Shown here piece after piece: positions 1 through 9,448 of a stretch of DNA of 16,877 nt. The position numbers were made by a program, and so were the translations under genes. The notes under the pieces are model-generated. The model ran no database searches and was not told the origin of the DNA. It saw only the letters and a list, made by a program, of their open reading frames with translations. The first letter of the stretch is position 1. Every line of letters starts with the position of its first letter. The stretch comes from Actinomycetota bacterium (GTDB lineage: Bacteria > Actinomycetota > Actinomycetes > Nanopelagicales > Nanopelagicaceae). The DNA lies in contig WLHG01000006.1 in the NCBI GenBank assembly GCA_009702845.1, positions 1 through 16,877 of the forward strand. Reading direction: 5' to 3'.

Positions 1-43
1 CGCAGAATGTATCCCAGGCGTTATGCAGACGTGGCTTCCATGA
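1..43 (+). CDS. C-terminal end of an upstream gene, possibly a diacylglycerol/lipid kinase
   Basis: A reading frame with codons starting at position 2 is open from the window edge to a TGA at 41-43. The last 13 residues are AECIPGVMQTWLP. The TGA overlaps the helicase ATG at 40 as ATGA, the same junction used between the next two genes, which argues that this frame is real. The ending (hydrophobic, Pro-Gly, hydrophobic, final Pro) resembles the C-terminus of DagK/YegS-type lipid kinases, which typically close with a V-P-G-A-L-like strand. From memory, many actinobacteria carry such a kinase between tatC and the helicase gene. Thirteen residues are too few to prove the family, so the kinase assignment is a guess from pattern and context. 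Confidence 0.4.
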   Translation, partial: AECIPGVMQTWLP

Positions 44-2415
44 GTACACCCGCTCAAAAATATGCAGCTGCCAAAGTTCGCGGCGCTCATCCTGTAACCC
101 AAGAGTTCCTTTCTACATTCGATTTTGAATTTGATCCATTTCAAATCGCTGCATGTCACGCCGTTGAAGAGGGCAGTGGTGTACTTGTTGCGGCACCGAC
201 TGGTGCAGGAAAAACTGTAGTGGGAGAGTTCGCAGCATATTTTGCGATTAATTTGGGCAAGAAGTGTTTTTACACAACGCCAATTAAAGCTCTATCCAAT
301 CAGAAGTACTCAGAGTTTGTAGCAAAGTTTGGTCAAGATAGGGTCGGCCTGCTTACTGGCGATACAAGTATTAACTCCGAAGCCGATATCTTGGTTATGA
401 CAACCGAAGTTCTTCGCAATATGTTATATGCCGGCTCCTCAACTCTTACCAATCTGGGTTATGTAGTCATGGATGAAGTTCATTACCTGGCTGATAAATT
501 TCGAGGCGCTGTTTGGGAGGAGGTACTCATCCATCTCATGGAGAGCGTTCAGGTTATTTCTCTTTCGGCCACCGTTTCCAACGCCGAAGAGTTTGGTGAG
601 TGGCTTGGAGAGGTACGTGGAAATACGACGGTTATAGTGAGCGAAATTAGACCGATACCTTTGTATCAGCATGTTCTTATTGGCAACCGCATGATGGATC
701 TCTTCCAACGGCCTGGAGAGATTAACCCAGAGATTTTGCAGCGAGAGCGCGAAGCGATGCGCAAGTCATCGATGGATAGACATCGTAGAGGTCGATACAG
801 CGAACCAAAAGAGCGCTTAACGCGCGCAGACGTAGTTGAGAAACTACAGCGCGAAAATATGCTTCCAGCAATCACCTTTATATTTTCAAGAGTTGGTTGT
901 GATGCTGCCGTTAAACAGTGCCTCGCAGCAGGCATTCGTTTAACTTCGCCTGAAGAGCGCGTCGAAATAAAAGCCACTGCTCTGAAATATATCTCTAACA
1001 TCTCGACTGAGGATCTAGAAGTCCTAGGCTTCAATGAATGGTTAACGGCTCTAGAGCGTGGAATCGCCGCACACCATGCTGGTCTGCTTCCAAGCTTTAA
1101 AGGCGCTGTTGAGGATTTGTTCCAACGTGGTTTGGTGAAGGCGGTATTTGCCACTGAAACTCTGGCACTCGGAATTAACATGCCTGCCCGTACCGTTGTT
1201 CTGGAAAAGCTCATGAAGTTCAATGGCGAGGCCCATGTTCCTATTACGCCGGGGGAGTACACCCAGTTGACTGGTCGAGCTGGCCGCCGGGGAATCGATA
1301 TTGAAGGTAACGCTGTAATCCAATGGTCGCCAACGGTTGATTCAGCCGCTGCCGCAGGCCTTGCTTCAACTCGCACGTATCCGCTTCGTTCATCTTTTAG
1401 CCCCTCATATAACATGTCGATAAATCTCATTGCACGCTTTGGGAAAGAGCGTGCACGTAGATCTCTTGAATCATCCTTTGCTCAGTTCCAGGCCGACCGC
1501 GCCGTCGTGGGACTTTCAAGGCAGATTCGCAAGAATGAAGTTGCAATCGAAGAGATTTTAGTCAACGCGCAGTGCCACCTTGGCGATTTCATCGACTACG
1601 CAAGTATTCGGCGAGAAATCAAAGAGGTTGAAGTTCTTCTTAGTCGCCGTGATCAAAAGAAGAGCTTCGATAACCGTCAGCGTTCTCGTCTAGAGAGTGA
1701 TTTAAGCGATCTCCGAAAATCGATGCGCAATCACAGTTGTCATAGCTGCAACGAGCGTGAAGATCATGCCCGTTTTGCCGAACGTGCTGGACGCCTAAAC
1801 CGTGAAAACGAGGGGTTGCGTAATCGCGTTGAGAGCCGTACGAATGTTATTGCAAAGACTTTCGACCAAATCTGTCAGGTACTAGACCATTTAAACTATA
1901 TCGAGGGTGAAAAGCCAACGCCACAAGGAAAGATTCTGACTAAAATCTACGCAGAATCAGATCTTTTATTGACCGAATCGATTCGCTGCGGACTCTTTGA
2001 TGAACTGACTGCAAATGAACTTCTATCGATCGCGTCATGCATGATCTTTGAGACCAGATCGATCGAAAAGCAAGCTCCGAAAATGCCAAGTCCTAAGGTT
2101 TCGAATGCGCTCACCGAAGTCATTTCAATCTGGGCGCAACTGGAGGAGATAGAGACGCAGTTTGGAGTCAAGACTCAACGTGAACCCGATGCTGGTTTTT
2201 GTTGGATTTCATATAAGTGGGCAAGTGGTGGCTCACTTCAAAGCGTGCTCAAAGGTAGCGATATGTCGGTCGGTGATTTTGTTCGCACTACTAAACAGTT
2301 AATCGATCTCCTTAATCAAATAGCGGGTGCTAGTGAAAAACTGCGCCCAGTCTGTAGGGACGCCGTCAAACGAATTGATCGCGGGGTAGTTTCCTACCTT
2401 ATGGGAGAAATATGA
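40..2415 (+). CDS. helY: Ski2/Mtr4-like DEVH-box RNA helicase (HelY type)
   Basis: ATP-dependent superfamily 2 helicase of the HelY/Ski2 family, thought to unwind structured RNA. With the ATG at 40 the protein has 791 residues, somewhat shorter than mycobacterial HelY (about 900). Visible motifs are Walker A APTGAGKT (52-59), the DEVH box (145-148), SAT (176-178), a C-terminal helicase domain with HHAGLLP and ATETLALGINMPAR, and motif VI QLTGRAGRRG. A Cys/His cluster, HSCHSC, lies near residue 565, followed by a conserved REDHARFAER-like stretch and a C-terminal DSHCT-type helical region. An in-frame ATG at 7 would add 11 residues. I prefer ATG 40 because it overlaps the preceding TGA by four bases. 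The stop overlaps the next start in the same way, so the genes are probably co-transcribed and translationally coupled. Confidence 0.93.
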   Translation: MSTPAQKYAAAKVRGAHPVTQEFLSTFDFEFDPFQIAACHAVEEGSGVLVAAPTGAGKTVVGEFAAYFAINLGKKCFYTTPIKALSNQKYSEFVAKFGQDRVGLLTGDTSINSEADILVMTTEVLRNMLYAGSSTLTNLGYVVMDEVHYLADKFRGAVWEEVLIHLMESVQVISLSATVSNAEEFGEWLGEVRGNTTVIVSEIRPIPLYQHVLIGNRMMDLFQRPGEINPEILQREREAMRKSSMDRHRRGRYSEPKERLTRADVVEKLQRENMLPAITFIFSRVGCDAAVKQCLAAGIRLTSPEERVEIKATALKYISNISTEDLEVLGFNEWLTALERGIAAHHAGLLPSFKGAVEDLFQRGLVKAVFATETLALGINMPARTVVLEKLMKFNGEAHVPITPGEYTQLTGRAGRRGIDIEGNAVIQWSPTVDSAAAAGLASTRTYPLRSSFSPSYNMSINLIARFGKERARRSLESSFAQFQADRAVVGLSRQIRKNEVAIEEILVNAQCHLGDFIDYASIRREIKEVEVLLSRRDQKKSFDNRQRSRLESDLSDLRKSMRNHSCHSCNEREDHARFAERAGRLNRENEGLRNRVESRTNVIAKTFDQICQVLDHLNYIEGEKPTPQGKILTKIYAESDLLLTESIRCGLFDELTANELLSIASCMIFETRSIEKQAPKMPSPKVSNALTEVISIWAQLEEIETQFGVKTQREPDAGFCWISYKWASGGSLQSVLKGSDMSVGDFVRTTKQLIDLLNQIAGASEKLRPVCRDAVKRIDRGVVSYLMGEI

Positions 2416-3314
2416 CCCTCATGCTTTTAGATAGCGCCTCACTTTGGTATCGCGCATATTATGGAATGCCAGATACTTTGGTTGCACCTGATGGCACTCC
2501 AGTAAATGCTATCCGTGGCTATATCGATATGACCGCACGATTGATGAGTATCTATAAACCAAATCGCATCGTTGCATGTTTAGATGGTGATTGGCGACCA
2601 ACATGGCGTGTGGAGTTATTTCCTGACTACAAAGCTAACCGTTTAGAAGAGGAGGGGGATGAAGAGGAAGAGCCAGAAACTCTTACACCGCAGATTCCAA
2701 TTCTTTTAGACTTACTTGATCTCTTTGGAATACCAGTTGTGGGCGTCGATGATTTCGAGGCCGATGATGTAATGGCTACATATGCCGAGGTTGAAAAGGG
2801 GCCAATTAGAATCGTTACAGGTGACCGTGATCTTTTCCAAATGGTCGATGATCAACGTGATATCAAAGTGGTTTATTTGGCTAAGGGAATATCGGCCCAT
2901 GATTTAGTCGACATTAAATATGTTTCAGATAAGTATCAAATTCCGGGGGAGAGGTATGCCCTCTTTGCAATGTTTCGCGGGGATCCATCTGACGGTCTTC
3001 CAGGTGTTCGCGGTATTGGCGAAAAAGGTGCGGCGTTGATTGTCAACAACTTTGCAACTGTGGATGAGGTGTTAGCCGGAGCCCATGCTGGACATGATGC
3101 CTTGCCAGCCGCATTAGCTAAAAAGATCATCGCTGGTACTGATTACCTTAAAATTGCCCCAACAGTTGTACAAGTTGCCAGAAATGTAGCTTTACCTCAA
3201 GTTGATCTGTCGATGCCCAAGGCGCCTGCAGATCTTTCAGAGATTTATCGGTTTAAGGAGCGCTACGGACTGGGTGCCAGCGTTGATCGTTTGATCAGTG
3301 CACTCGGTTGGTAA
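2412..3314 (+). CDS. Stand-alone 5'-3' exonuclease / flap endonuclease (Pol I N-terminal-like)
   Basis: A 300-residue protein matching the 5' nuclease domain of DNA polymerase I without polymerase domains. It should remove RNA primers or 5' flaps in replication and repair. Metal-binding acidic residues are visible: D7 (LLDSAS), D58 (CLDGD), E116/D118/D119 (DDFEADDV), D138/D140 (TGDRD) and D191/D194 (RGDPSDGLPG). Y73, K74 and R77 in the PDYKANR motif match the DNA-contacting arch. A helix-hairpin-helix motif, GVRGIGEKGA, follows at about 198-207. An acidic stretch at about 79-89 (mostly Glu and Asp) sits in the arch region. The ATG overlaps the helicase stop (ATGA), and the 3' end overlaps the lnt start by 7 bases. 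M. tuberculosis Rv2090, near helY, is the expected orthologue. Confidence 0.93.
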   Translation: MTLMLLDSASLWYRAYYGMPDTLVAPDGTPVNAIRGYIDMTARLMSIYKPNRIVACLDGDWRPTWRVELFPDYKANRLEEEGDEEEEPETLTPQIPILLDLLDLFGIPVVGVDDFEADDVMATYAEVEKGPIRIVTGDRDLFQMVDDQRDIKVVYLAKGISAHDLVDIKYVSDKYQIPGERYALFAMFRGDPSDGLPGVRGIGEKGAALIVNNFATVDEVLAGAHAGHDALPAALAKKIIAGTDYLKIAPTVVQVARNVALPQVDLSMPKAPADLSEIYRFKERYGLGASVDRLISALGW

Positions 3315-4681
3315 ATATTCTCCTCAGTATTATCAGCGGTGCATTACTAAGTGCAGCCTTTGCTCCTCTTTCACTGTGGTGGTCTGCTCCTTTGGCTATT
3401 GCCTTACATATGCAAAGTTTAAAGAGCTCTTCTCGGCCATTCCTTAATGCATTTATTTTTGCACTAACTTTTAATACAATTGCACTGCATTGGACGAGTA
3501 TTTATGTGGGTTCAACACCCTGGATAATCCTTGCCGTAGGTCAAGCCGTGCTTTTTATTCCCTTAGGTCTGATAAAAAAGTGTTCAATTGCGTTTTATCC
3601 TTTGATATTTTTGATTCTTGAAGAGATTCGGGGGAGTTTTCCATTCCAAGGTTTTGGATGGTTACGAATCGCTTATTCACAAGCAGACTCTCCTTATCGG
3701 GGGATAGCAGCCTTCGGTGGGGCAGCGGGTCTTAGCGCGATAACTCTCTCAATCGCATTGGTGTTATTTTCAATATTACAAAAGCGTTTAACAATTCTGC
3801 CTTTATTGCCTCTATTTCTTCTGTTGATTCCACTGAATATACAAAACGTTGGAACTGTCAAAGTATTGATGGTTCAAGGCGATGTGCCCCAGTTAGGTTT
3901 GGATTTTAATTCCAGAGCGACTGAAGTCTTTAACAATCACGTACAGGAAACAAATAAGGCTTTACAATTAAATAGCGATGTCGACTTCATATTGTGGCCA
4001 GAAAATGCCGTAGATGTAGATCCATTCACCAACCAAGAGCTTTCGAAAACACTCGATGCTTTCGAACACCCATTGATTGTCGGCGCAGTAATACGTCAAA
4101 ACAATGAGCTTCAAAATGTTTCGATACTTTGGGGATGGGATGAGAAGAAAATATATATAAAGCAGCATTTAACCCCGTTTGGCGAATACATTCCATTAAG
4201 AGCCTTAGCCGAGAAAATCTCACCATTTACCGATTCAGTGGAGGATTTTTCAGCCGGTGATAAATCGACAATATTCTCAATTGGAGCTGCCAAAATTGCG
4301 CCGATAATCTGCTTTGAACTCATCGACGATGAGATTCTTCATAAGGCGGCAATTTCGTCGAATCTCATAGTCGTACAGACAAATAGTGCGACATTTGGCA
4401 GATCGGCAGAGACTGCACAACAGTTAGCGATTTCTAGAGTTCGAGCTATTGAACATGGAAGAAATATTCTCTCAGTGTCGACAACTGGAATATCTGCACA
4501 AATTGACTACGCAGGAAAAATAATTCAAAGTACGCAGATTCATACACCGGCACACATATTTGCCGAGCCAGAGTTAATCACTAGCCAAACTCCCAGAGAT
4601 CGAGCTGGAGATTGGGCGTTGATAGCGACATTGTTATGGCTATTTGCCCTTGGGCGTAAGCGCAGTCAGCGCTATATCTAA
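3308..4681 (+). CDS. lnt: Apolipoprotein N-acyltransferase
   Basis: Membrane enzyme that adds the third acyl chain to the N-terminal cysteine of lipoproteins. The first roughly 175 residues are strongly hydrophobic with several membrane segments. From about 185 a nitrilase-like domain follows with the catalytic triad: E232 in WPEN, K285 in KQHLTPFGEYIP and C335 in ICFEL. The length of 457 residues is a little below the E. coli enzyme (512). The only sensible start is TTG at 3308, which places the N-terminus directly at the first membrane helix and overlaps the exonuclease gene by 7 bases. I see no strong Shine-Dalgarno sequence, so translation probably depends on coupling. No Ppm1-type mannosyltransferase domain is attached, unlike in mycobacteria. 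The gene is clearly AT-richer than those at the right end of the window. Confidence 0.93.
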   Translation: MVNILLSIISGALLSAAFAPLSLWWSAPLAIALHMQSLKSSSRPFLNAFIFALTFNTIALHWTSIYVGSTPWIILAVGQAVLFIPLGLIKKCSIAFYPLIFLILEEIRGSFPFQGFGWLRIAYSQADSPYRGIAAFGGAAGLSAITLSIALVLFSILQKRLTILPLLPLFLLLIPLNIQNVGTVKVLMVQGDVPQLGLDFNSRATEVFNNHVQETNKALQLNSDVDFILWPENAVDVDPFTNQELSKTLDAFEHPLIVGAVIRQNNELQNVSILWGWDEKKIYIKQHLTPFGEYIPLRALAEKISPFTDSVEDFSAGDKSTIFSIGAAKIAPIICFELIDDEILHKAAISSNLIVVQTNSATFGRSAETAQQLAISRVRAIEHGRNILSVSTTGISAQIDYAGKIIQSTQIHTPAHIFAEPELITSQTPRDRAGDWALIATLLWLFALGRKRSQRYI

Positions 4682-4707
4682 CGCCGATAAGTTACATTAT
4701 GTAAAGT
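4680..4707. other. dif: Candidate dif site (XerC/XerD chromosome dimer resolution site)
   Basis: The 28-bp sequence has an 11-6-11 layout. The left arm is AACGCCGATAA (4680-4690), the centre is GTTACA (4691-4696), and the right arm is TTATGTAAAGT (4697-4707). The right arm matches 10 of 11 bases of the B. subtilis dif arm TTATGTAAACT and 9 of 11 of the E. coli arm TTATGTTAAAT (both recalled from memory). The left arm ends in ATAA, the inverted counterpart of the TTAT opening the right arm. It fills the gap between the convergent lnt and gcvP stop codons, overlapping them by two bases and one base. Gene direction changes exactly here, as expected at a replication terminus. The site is inferred from sequence and position only. 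Confidence 0.6.
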
Positions 4708-7568
4708 TAGGCGAACTCAGAGATGGGTGGGCAGGAGCAGATTAGATTCCTATCCCCGTGAGCCCCATCGATACGCCCCACCGTTGGCCAGTACTTGCCC
4801 GGCATTCCAATGATCTCGCCGCTGACTAGGCCGCTACGTACTGTAGGCAGGCCACCGAGCTCACGAGGATACAAACGCTCCCAGTTGGCTCCAATAACCG
4901 ATTCAATCGTGTGTGGGGCGTGGTGGAGCGCTGACTCCTCCACGCTTATCTCTCCATCGATAATCGATTGAATCTCTCCATGAATCGAAACCATCGCCGC
5001 AATGAATCTATCGATTTCGGCGATATCTTCACTCTCAGTCGGTTCAATCATCAGAGTTCCAGAGACAGGAAAGCTCATGGTTGGGGCGTGAAACCCGTAA
5101 TCCATCAAACGCTTGGCGATGTCATCAACGCTTACGCCGCTGATTTTAGTAATCTCGCGTAGATCCAAGATGCACTCATGGGCAACACGACCGGCCTCCC
5201 CCGTATAGAGAACGGGAAAGTATGGATTGAGTTTTGCTGCCATGTAGTTGGCCGACAAAATCGCAACTGATGTCGCTCGTGTTAATCCAGCTCCACCCAT
5301 CATTCGAATGTAGGCCCAGGAGATTGGCAAAATGCTGGCAGAGCCATATGGGGCTGCGCTAATTGGCCCAGGACCAGTTTGTGGTCCTGCCAAGGCATCG
5401 AGAGGGTGATTGGGAAGAAATGGTGCCAGATGTGCACGAGAGATAACGGGTCCAACACCCGGTCCCCCGCCTCCGTGAGGAATACAAAAAGTCTTATGAA
5501 GATTGAGGTGGGAGACATCTGCGCCGAATTTTCCTGGCTGTGATAGACCCACAAGAGCATTTAGATTCGCACCATCTACGTATACCTGGCCACCGGCTTC
5601 GTGAACCATTGCGCAAATATCTGTAATCGCCGATTCAAAGACTCCATGCGTTGAAGGATAGGTAACCATGATCGCCGCTAAGGACGATGCATGGAGCGCG
5701 ATTTTGCTCTTCAAATCCTCGATACTGACGTTGCCATTTTCATCGCACTCAACAACAACGACTTTCATCCCTGCCATGACAGCCGACGCGGCATTTGTTC
5801 CATGTGCACTGGATGGGATCAAACAGATTGTCCGAGCATTATCTCCACGCGAATCATGGTAATTACGAATTGCAAGTAGTCCCGCGAACTCGCCTTGACT
5901 ACCAGCATTGGGCTGTAGTGAGACTGCGTCATAACCGGTAATTGCAATGAGCCAATCAGATAGCTCCGAGATTAACTGGCGAGATCCAACGCTCTGATCT
6001 ATTGGAGCAAATGGATGCAGTGAAGAAAACTCTGGCCATGTAACGGCCTCCATCTCAGTCGTTGCATTCAATTTCATTGTGCAAGAGCCAAGAGGAATCA
6101 TTGTTCGGTCTAGAGCTAGATCGCGATCCGACAACATGCGTAAGTATCGCAGCATCGATGTTTCTGACCTCAGAGTATTAAAGATTGGATGACGCAGATA
6201 GGAAGAAGTTCTAAAAAGACTCTGTGGAATCGATGGCGCGGCTGAAGAGATTGCGCCTTTTCCAAAGATCTCAATCAGATCTGCGACTAAAACCGCATCC
6301 GTCGACTCATCGAGTGAGAGACCGACGTGCTGCGAATCTATGCGGCGCAAATTGATCTTCTTGGCCTTAGCCCTGGCATGTATAGCCTCAGCATCCTTCA
6401 CCTGTATTTCCAACGTATCAAAGAAGCTGGCGTTAACGACGCGGTGCCCTGAGGCGTTAATCGATGAAGCAACCTGCATCGTCTGATCATTAATTCTCTG
6501 CGCAATAATTTTCAATCCGGATGGACCGTGCCACATTGCATAGAAGGCGCTCATGACTGCGAGCAAAACCTGGGCCGTACAAATATTGCTCGTCGCTTTA
6601 TCACGACGAATATGTTGTTCACGTGTTTGAAGAGCTAAGCGAAATGCAGGATTTCCATGTGAATCAATACTTTGTCCAATTAATCGACCCGGCATTGAAC
6701 GCTCTAAACCATTTCGCACGGCCATGAAACCTGCATGCGGACCGCCAAAGCCCATTGGAACACCGAAGCGCTGCGCCGAACCCACTGCGATATCGGCACC
6801 CCACTCCCCTGGTGCTTTGATAAGTGTCAATGCGAGTAGATCAGTGGCTGCGATAAGTAATGCGTCTTTGCTATGTGCCCACGTAGCAAGCTCGGAATAA
6901 TCATTAATCGCGCCGTGCGTGTCTGGATACTGCACTATTACGCCGAAAACAGCATCAATTGTCGGAATAGTTAATAGGTCAACAACTTTGACGGTTATGC
7001 CCTGTGGCTTTGCACGTGTTTGTACAACAGCAATTGTCTGTGGATGGCACTTGCTATCAACTAGAAATACTGCATCATCGCTGCCTTTGTAAACGCGGCG
7101 AGCAAGTGTCATCGCTTCTGCAGCGGCAGTACCCTCATCTAACATCGAAGCATTAGCGATTGGTAATGCAGTTAGGTCGCAGACCGTTGTTTGAAATGCA
7201 AACAAGGCTTCGAGTCTTCCCTGTGAAATTTCAGGTTGATACGGCGTATAGGCCGTGTACCATGCGGGATTCTCTAAAACATTGCGCACTACTACTGGCG
7301 GAGTAATCGTGCCGTAGTAACCACTACCAATCAGTGATCTGAAGATTTGATTCTTATCTGCCAGGTCGCGAAGCGCTGCAATGGCTTGAACTTCATTAAG
7401 AGGTGCGGGTAAATGTTTATCGAGTTTTTCGGCGATTGCGATATTTGCAGGAACTACGTCGGCGATAAAGTCGGCCATAGTGGAATAGCCAAGCTCCATG
7501 AGCATCGTCTGTTCCTGCTCTTCAGATGGTCCTATATGTCGGCGCGAAAAAGCATCGTATTCAATCAT
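4707..7568 (-). CDS. gcvP: Glycine dehydrogenase (decarboxylating), glycine cleavage P protein
   Basis: PLP enzyme that decarboxylates glycine and passes the aminomethyl group to the lipoyl arm of GcvH. The 953-residue length is that of the single-chain P protein, in which the two halves are fused. The N-terminal half starts with the typical RRHIGPS motif. The C-terminal half holds the PLP lysine K692 in [14 protein letters not shown], followed by a glycine-rich loop at 699-707. SCTMKLN (495-501) and the SSAHGTN substrate-region motif (586-592) are also present. ATG at 7568 lies 19 bases after the preceding merR stop, so it is probably the last gene of a long transcript. gcvH is about 2.4 kb upstream on the same strand. 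The T protein (gcvT) and lipoamide dehydrogenase are not in the window. The 3' end abuts the candidate dif site with no clear terminator. Confidence 0.97.
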   Translation of the reverse strand: MIEYDAFSRRHIGPSEEQEQTMLMELGYSTMADFIADVVPANIAIAEKLDKHLPAPLNEVQAIAALRDLADKNQIFRSLIGSGYYGTITPPVVVRNVLENPAWYTAYTPYQPEISQGRLEALFAFQTTVCDLTALPIANASMLDEGTAAAEAMTLARRVYKGSDDAVFLVDSKCHPQTIAVVQTRAKPQGITVKVVDLLTIPTIDAVFGVIVQYPDTHGAINDYSELATWAHSKDALLIAATDLLALTLIKAPGEWGADIAVGSAQRFGVPMGFGGPHAGFMAVRNGLERSMPGRLIGQSIDSHGNPAFRLALQTREQHIRRDKATSNICTAQVLLAVMSAFYAMWHGPSGLKIIAQRINDQTMQVASSINASGHRVVNASFFDTLEIQVKDAEAIHARAKAKKINLRRIDSQHVGLSLDESTDAVLVADLIEIFGKGAISSAAPSIPQSLFRTSSYLRHPIFNTLRSETSMLRYLRMLSDRDLALDRTMIPLGSCTMKLNATTEMEAVTWPEFSSLHPFAPIDQSVGSRQLISELSDWLIAITGYDAVSLQPNAGSQGEFAGLLAIRNYHDSRGDNARTICLIPSSAHGTNAASAVMAGMKVVVVECDENGNVSIEDLKSKIALHASSLAAIMVTYPSTHGVFESAITDICAMVHEAGGQVYVDGANLNALVGLSQPGKFGADVSHLNLHKTFCIPHGGGGPGVGPVISRAHLAPFLPNHPLDALAGPQTGPGPISAAPYGSASILPISWAYIRMMGGAGLTRATSVAILSANYMAAKLNPYFPVLYTGEAGRVAHECILDLREITKISGVSVDDIAKRLMDYGFHAPTMSFPVSGTLMIEPTESEDIAEIDRFIAAMVSIHGEIQSIIDGEISVEESALHHAPHTIESVIGANWERLYPRELGGLPTVRSGLVSGEIIGMPGKYWPTVGRIDGAHGDRNLICSCPPISEFA

Positions 7569-7587
7569 GGTCCCAGACTAGAGCGAA

Positions 7588-8088
7588 TTAGGCGCCTTTG
7601 CTCTTACGTCTAAGCGAGAGCTCATCGTTATCTTGGCCACTAACAATCTCGCCATTAATCTCCCCTTGTAGCATCAAAAGGGAGCCTTCGACCTCGTGCC
7701 AGACTTTTCCAACTGCTATCCCGAACACTCCCTGACCGCCTGCAAGTAAATCGATGATCTCATCTGAGCTAGTGCACTCATAAATCGAAGCTCCATCGCT
7801 CATCAAAGTAATACGCTCTAAATCCGTCACTCCCCTATTGCGAAGATGATCGACCGCTGTCCGAATATTTTGTAGAGAGACACCTGCATCCAATAATCGC
7901 TTAACAATCTTTAATACCAGAATGTCGCGAAAGCCGTAGAGACGCTGAGTTCCGGAGCCGCTTGCGCTACGAATACTTGGCTCAACGAGAGATGTACGTG
8001 CCCAGTAATCTAACTGGCGATAAGTGATTCCAGCGGCCGAACAAGCAGTTGCGCCGCGATAGCCGATCTCTAATTCCTGGGAAACCAC
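7588..8088 (-). CDS. MerR-family transcriptional regulator (Rv1830-like)
   Basis: A 166-residue DNA-binding protein with an N-terminal MerR winged helix: SAAGITYRQLDYWARTSLVEPS (recognition region about 18-38), then the wing ending TQRLYGFRDI, and a dimerisation helix beginning around 58. The C-terminal part (about 85-166) has no recognised effector domain and no metal-binding cysteine cluster. Position and composition match M. tuberculosis Rv1830, which sits between the DUF151 gene and gcvB (gcvP) and has been linked to cell division control. Transfer of that role here is inference. The start is GTG at 8088. A 107-bp gap in front holds a possible promoter, so the gene may be transcribed separately from, or in addition to, the upstream operon. 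Confidence 0.87.
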   Translation of the reverse strand: MVSQELEIGYRGATACSAAGITYRQLDYWARTSLVEPSIRSASGSGTQRLYGFRDILVLKIVKRLLDAGVSLQNIRTAVDHLRNRGVTDLERITLMSDGASIYECTSSDEIIDLLAGGQGVFGIAVGKVWHEVEGSLLMLQGEINGEIVSGQDNDELSLRRKSKGA

Positions 8089-8121
8089 GTGGTGCTCGAT
8101 TCTCTTGGGGAGTGCTGGTAA

Positions 8122-8149
8122 ATCTAAGGTAGATGTGCCCTGCTTTCAA
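8122..8149 (-). promoter_or_regulatory. Possible promoter for the second merR gene and gcvP
   Basis: Read on the - strand, TTGAAA (8149-8144) is followed after 16 bases by TTAGAT (8127-8122). These resemble -35 and -10 elements, and the predicted start near 8115 leaves a leader of about 27 bases before GTG 8088. The gap between genes here is the longest inside the gcvH-gcvP cluster. A short inverted repeat, CTCTAGTAGAG, lies upstream at 8170-8180. This is inferred from consensus only. Confidence 0.33.
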
Positions 8150-8195
8150 TAACCGACACGACCCAAACCTCTAGTAGAGATTGAGAGTTTTCGCC

Positions 8196-8684
8196 CTATC
8201 CTGCAAAGTCCTCAGGGTTGATCTCCTCCAGGAACTGCCTGAAGCGCTCGACCTCCTGATTCTCCTGACCGCCCTCAACGGGGATTTCAATACCCGCCTC
8301 GTCGAGGAGCTCGGTTGAGGCCAAGATATTGCTATGAGTTCGTAGCGCCAGAGCTATCGCATCTGATGGCCGCGCTGAAACCGTCCTAGTTGTTGAGCCC
8401 CCATCCCGAACTATTAGATTGGCGTAGAAGACACCATCCTTTAGCTCAGTCAGATGAACTGCGGTAACCGTGGCATCTAAAGTATCGAGAAGCTCGCGCA
8501 TCAAATCATGGGTAAGCGGACGGGCCGGCTCAACGCCCTGCTGAGCAAAGGCGATCGCACTTGCCTCGCTTGCCCCCACCCAAATCGGTAAAAATCTAGA
8601 GCCATCGATCTCTTTTAATAAAACTATCGGCTGATTCGATGGCATCTCGACTCGAACGCCGACTACTTCCATTCCAATAAACAT
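8196..8684 (-). CDS. Bifunctional nuclease family protein (DUF151/BFN domain)
   Basis: A 162-residue single-domain protein with the characteristic DUF151 opening VVGVRVEMPSNQPIVLLKE, then SRFLPIWVGASEASAIA, QQGVEPARPLTHDLM and a C-terminal RPSDAIALALR segment at about 103-113. Plant BFN homologues show combined RNase and DNase activity. The bacterial role is not established, so substrate and pathway are unknown. The final 35 residues are acidic. M. tuberculosis Rv1829 is the positional orthologue. ATG 8684 starts three bases after the ftsR stop codon, so the two are probably translated from one message. An internal ATG four codons later is possible but less well placed. Confidence 0.88.
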   Translation of the reverse strand: MFIGMEVVGVRVEMPSNQPIVLLKEIDGSRFLPIWVGASEASAIAFAQQGVEPARPLTHDLMRELLDTLDATVTAVHLTELKDGVFYANLIVRDGGSTTRTVSARPSDAIALALRTHSNILASTELLDEAGIEIPVEGGQENQEVERFRQFLEEINPEDFAG

Positions 8685-8687
8685 CGC

Positions 8688-9407
8688 TTATGGGCGAAGT
8701 CGGTGCAGACCAGCGCGGACAAGTGCTGCATGGAGTCGAATGGATAATGAGGCGATCTCTTTTTGAACCTCTTCGGCGCGGGCCTTGGACTCAGATGATT
8801 TTTGACGAGTCAAAGGTGAAATAACCTGCTCGATTAATCCGATCTCACGATCGGCGGCAGATTTAAAAGAGCGAAGATGACGAGATTCAATTCCAAAGCT
8901 GGCCATCTCTGTTACCGCCTTGGCAATTGCGAGGGCATCACCATCGTAATGGCGACCTCTCACTGCAATGAGCCCATAACTCTCGATCTCAACTAGCTCT
9001 TGATCGCTGATACCAGAACTCTTCAAAAGCTCATCGCGCGATAGGCGCATCTCGCTATTTTCGGAGAAGGCCGATGGGGCCATTTCGCCATCGACAGTGG
9101 CCAAGGCGATTGAGGGATGAAGAACTCCTGCTATTGCAGCCGGCGGAAGACCTCTGTCCATCGCATCGAGATTATCTTTTATTACCTTCAATGGCAGATA
9201 TTGATCACGTTGAGCAAGGAGAACATAACGAAGTCGTTCGAGATCAGAGCTTGTAAATTTTCGGTAGCCCGAGGGAGTTCTCTGAGGTTCAATCAAACCT
9301 TCAGACTCTAGAAAACGAATCTTAGAGATAGTGATATCTGCGAAGTCGCTACGCAAACGGTTTAGAACCTCGCCGATGCTCAAGTAGGCCCGTGCTGGAA
9401 CTGCCAT
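8688..9407 (-). CDS. ftsR: MerR-family regulator of cell division (FtsR / Rv1828-like)
   Basis: A 239-residue regulator with an N-terminal MerR winged-helix domain: YLSIGEVLNRL (8-18), ITISKIRFLESEGLIEPQ (25-42) and wing SGYRKFTSSD (46-55), followed by a helical linker with RDQYLPLKVIKDNL. The C-terminal 150 residues form a separate helical domain. The pattern and the position between garA and the DUF151 gene match M. tuberculosis Rv1828 and Corynebacterium glutamicum FtsR, which activates ftsZ. Control of ftsZ here is inferred. The ATG at 9407 has a good Shine-Dalgarno sequence, AAGGGGAG, at 9419-9412, and the gap to the garA stop is 41 bases, containing a short inverted repeat. Confidence 0.88.
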   Translation of the reverse strand: MAVPARAYLSIGEVLNRLRSDFADITISKIRFLESEGLIEPQRTPSGYRKFTSSDLERLRYVLLAQRDQYLPLKVIKDNLDAMDRGLPPAAIAGVLHPSIALATVDGEMAPSAFSENSEMRLSRDELLKSSGISDQELVEIESYGLIAVRGRHYDGDALAIAKAVTEMASFGIESRHLRSFKSAADREIGLIEQVISPLTRQKSSESKARAEEVQKEIASLSIRLHAALVRAGLHRLRP

Positions 9408-9422
9408 TAGTGCTCCCCTTTT

Positions 9423-9436
9423 CGAATATTCATTCG
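9423..9436. promoter_or_regulatory. Short inverted repeat upstream of ftsR, possible MerR operator
   Basis: On the + strand CGAAT (9423-9427) is repeated in inverse as ATTCG (9432-9436) with four bases between, and the central GAATATTC is a perfect 8-bp palindrome. It lies between the garA stop and the ftsR ribosome binding site. MerR proteins bind dyad-symmetric sites, so autoregulation is conceivable. There is no direct evidence for it, and I found no matching -35/-10 pair around it. Confidence 0.2.
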
Positions 9437-9448
9437 TTAAAAATCTCT

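Noticed and set aside
666..1430. Long open frame on the - strand (254 codons) inside helY
   Set aside because: It lies entirely antisense to a helicase with all motifs intact. The translation is rich in Arg and Ser with no recognisable fold, as expected of a shadow frame.
4682..4713. Hairpin between lnt and gcvP as a bidirectional terminator
   Set aside because: The arms TTACAT/ATGTAA leave almost no loop, an internal mismatch separates them from the CGCC/GGCG ends, and there is no T run on either strand. The dif layout explains the symmetry better.
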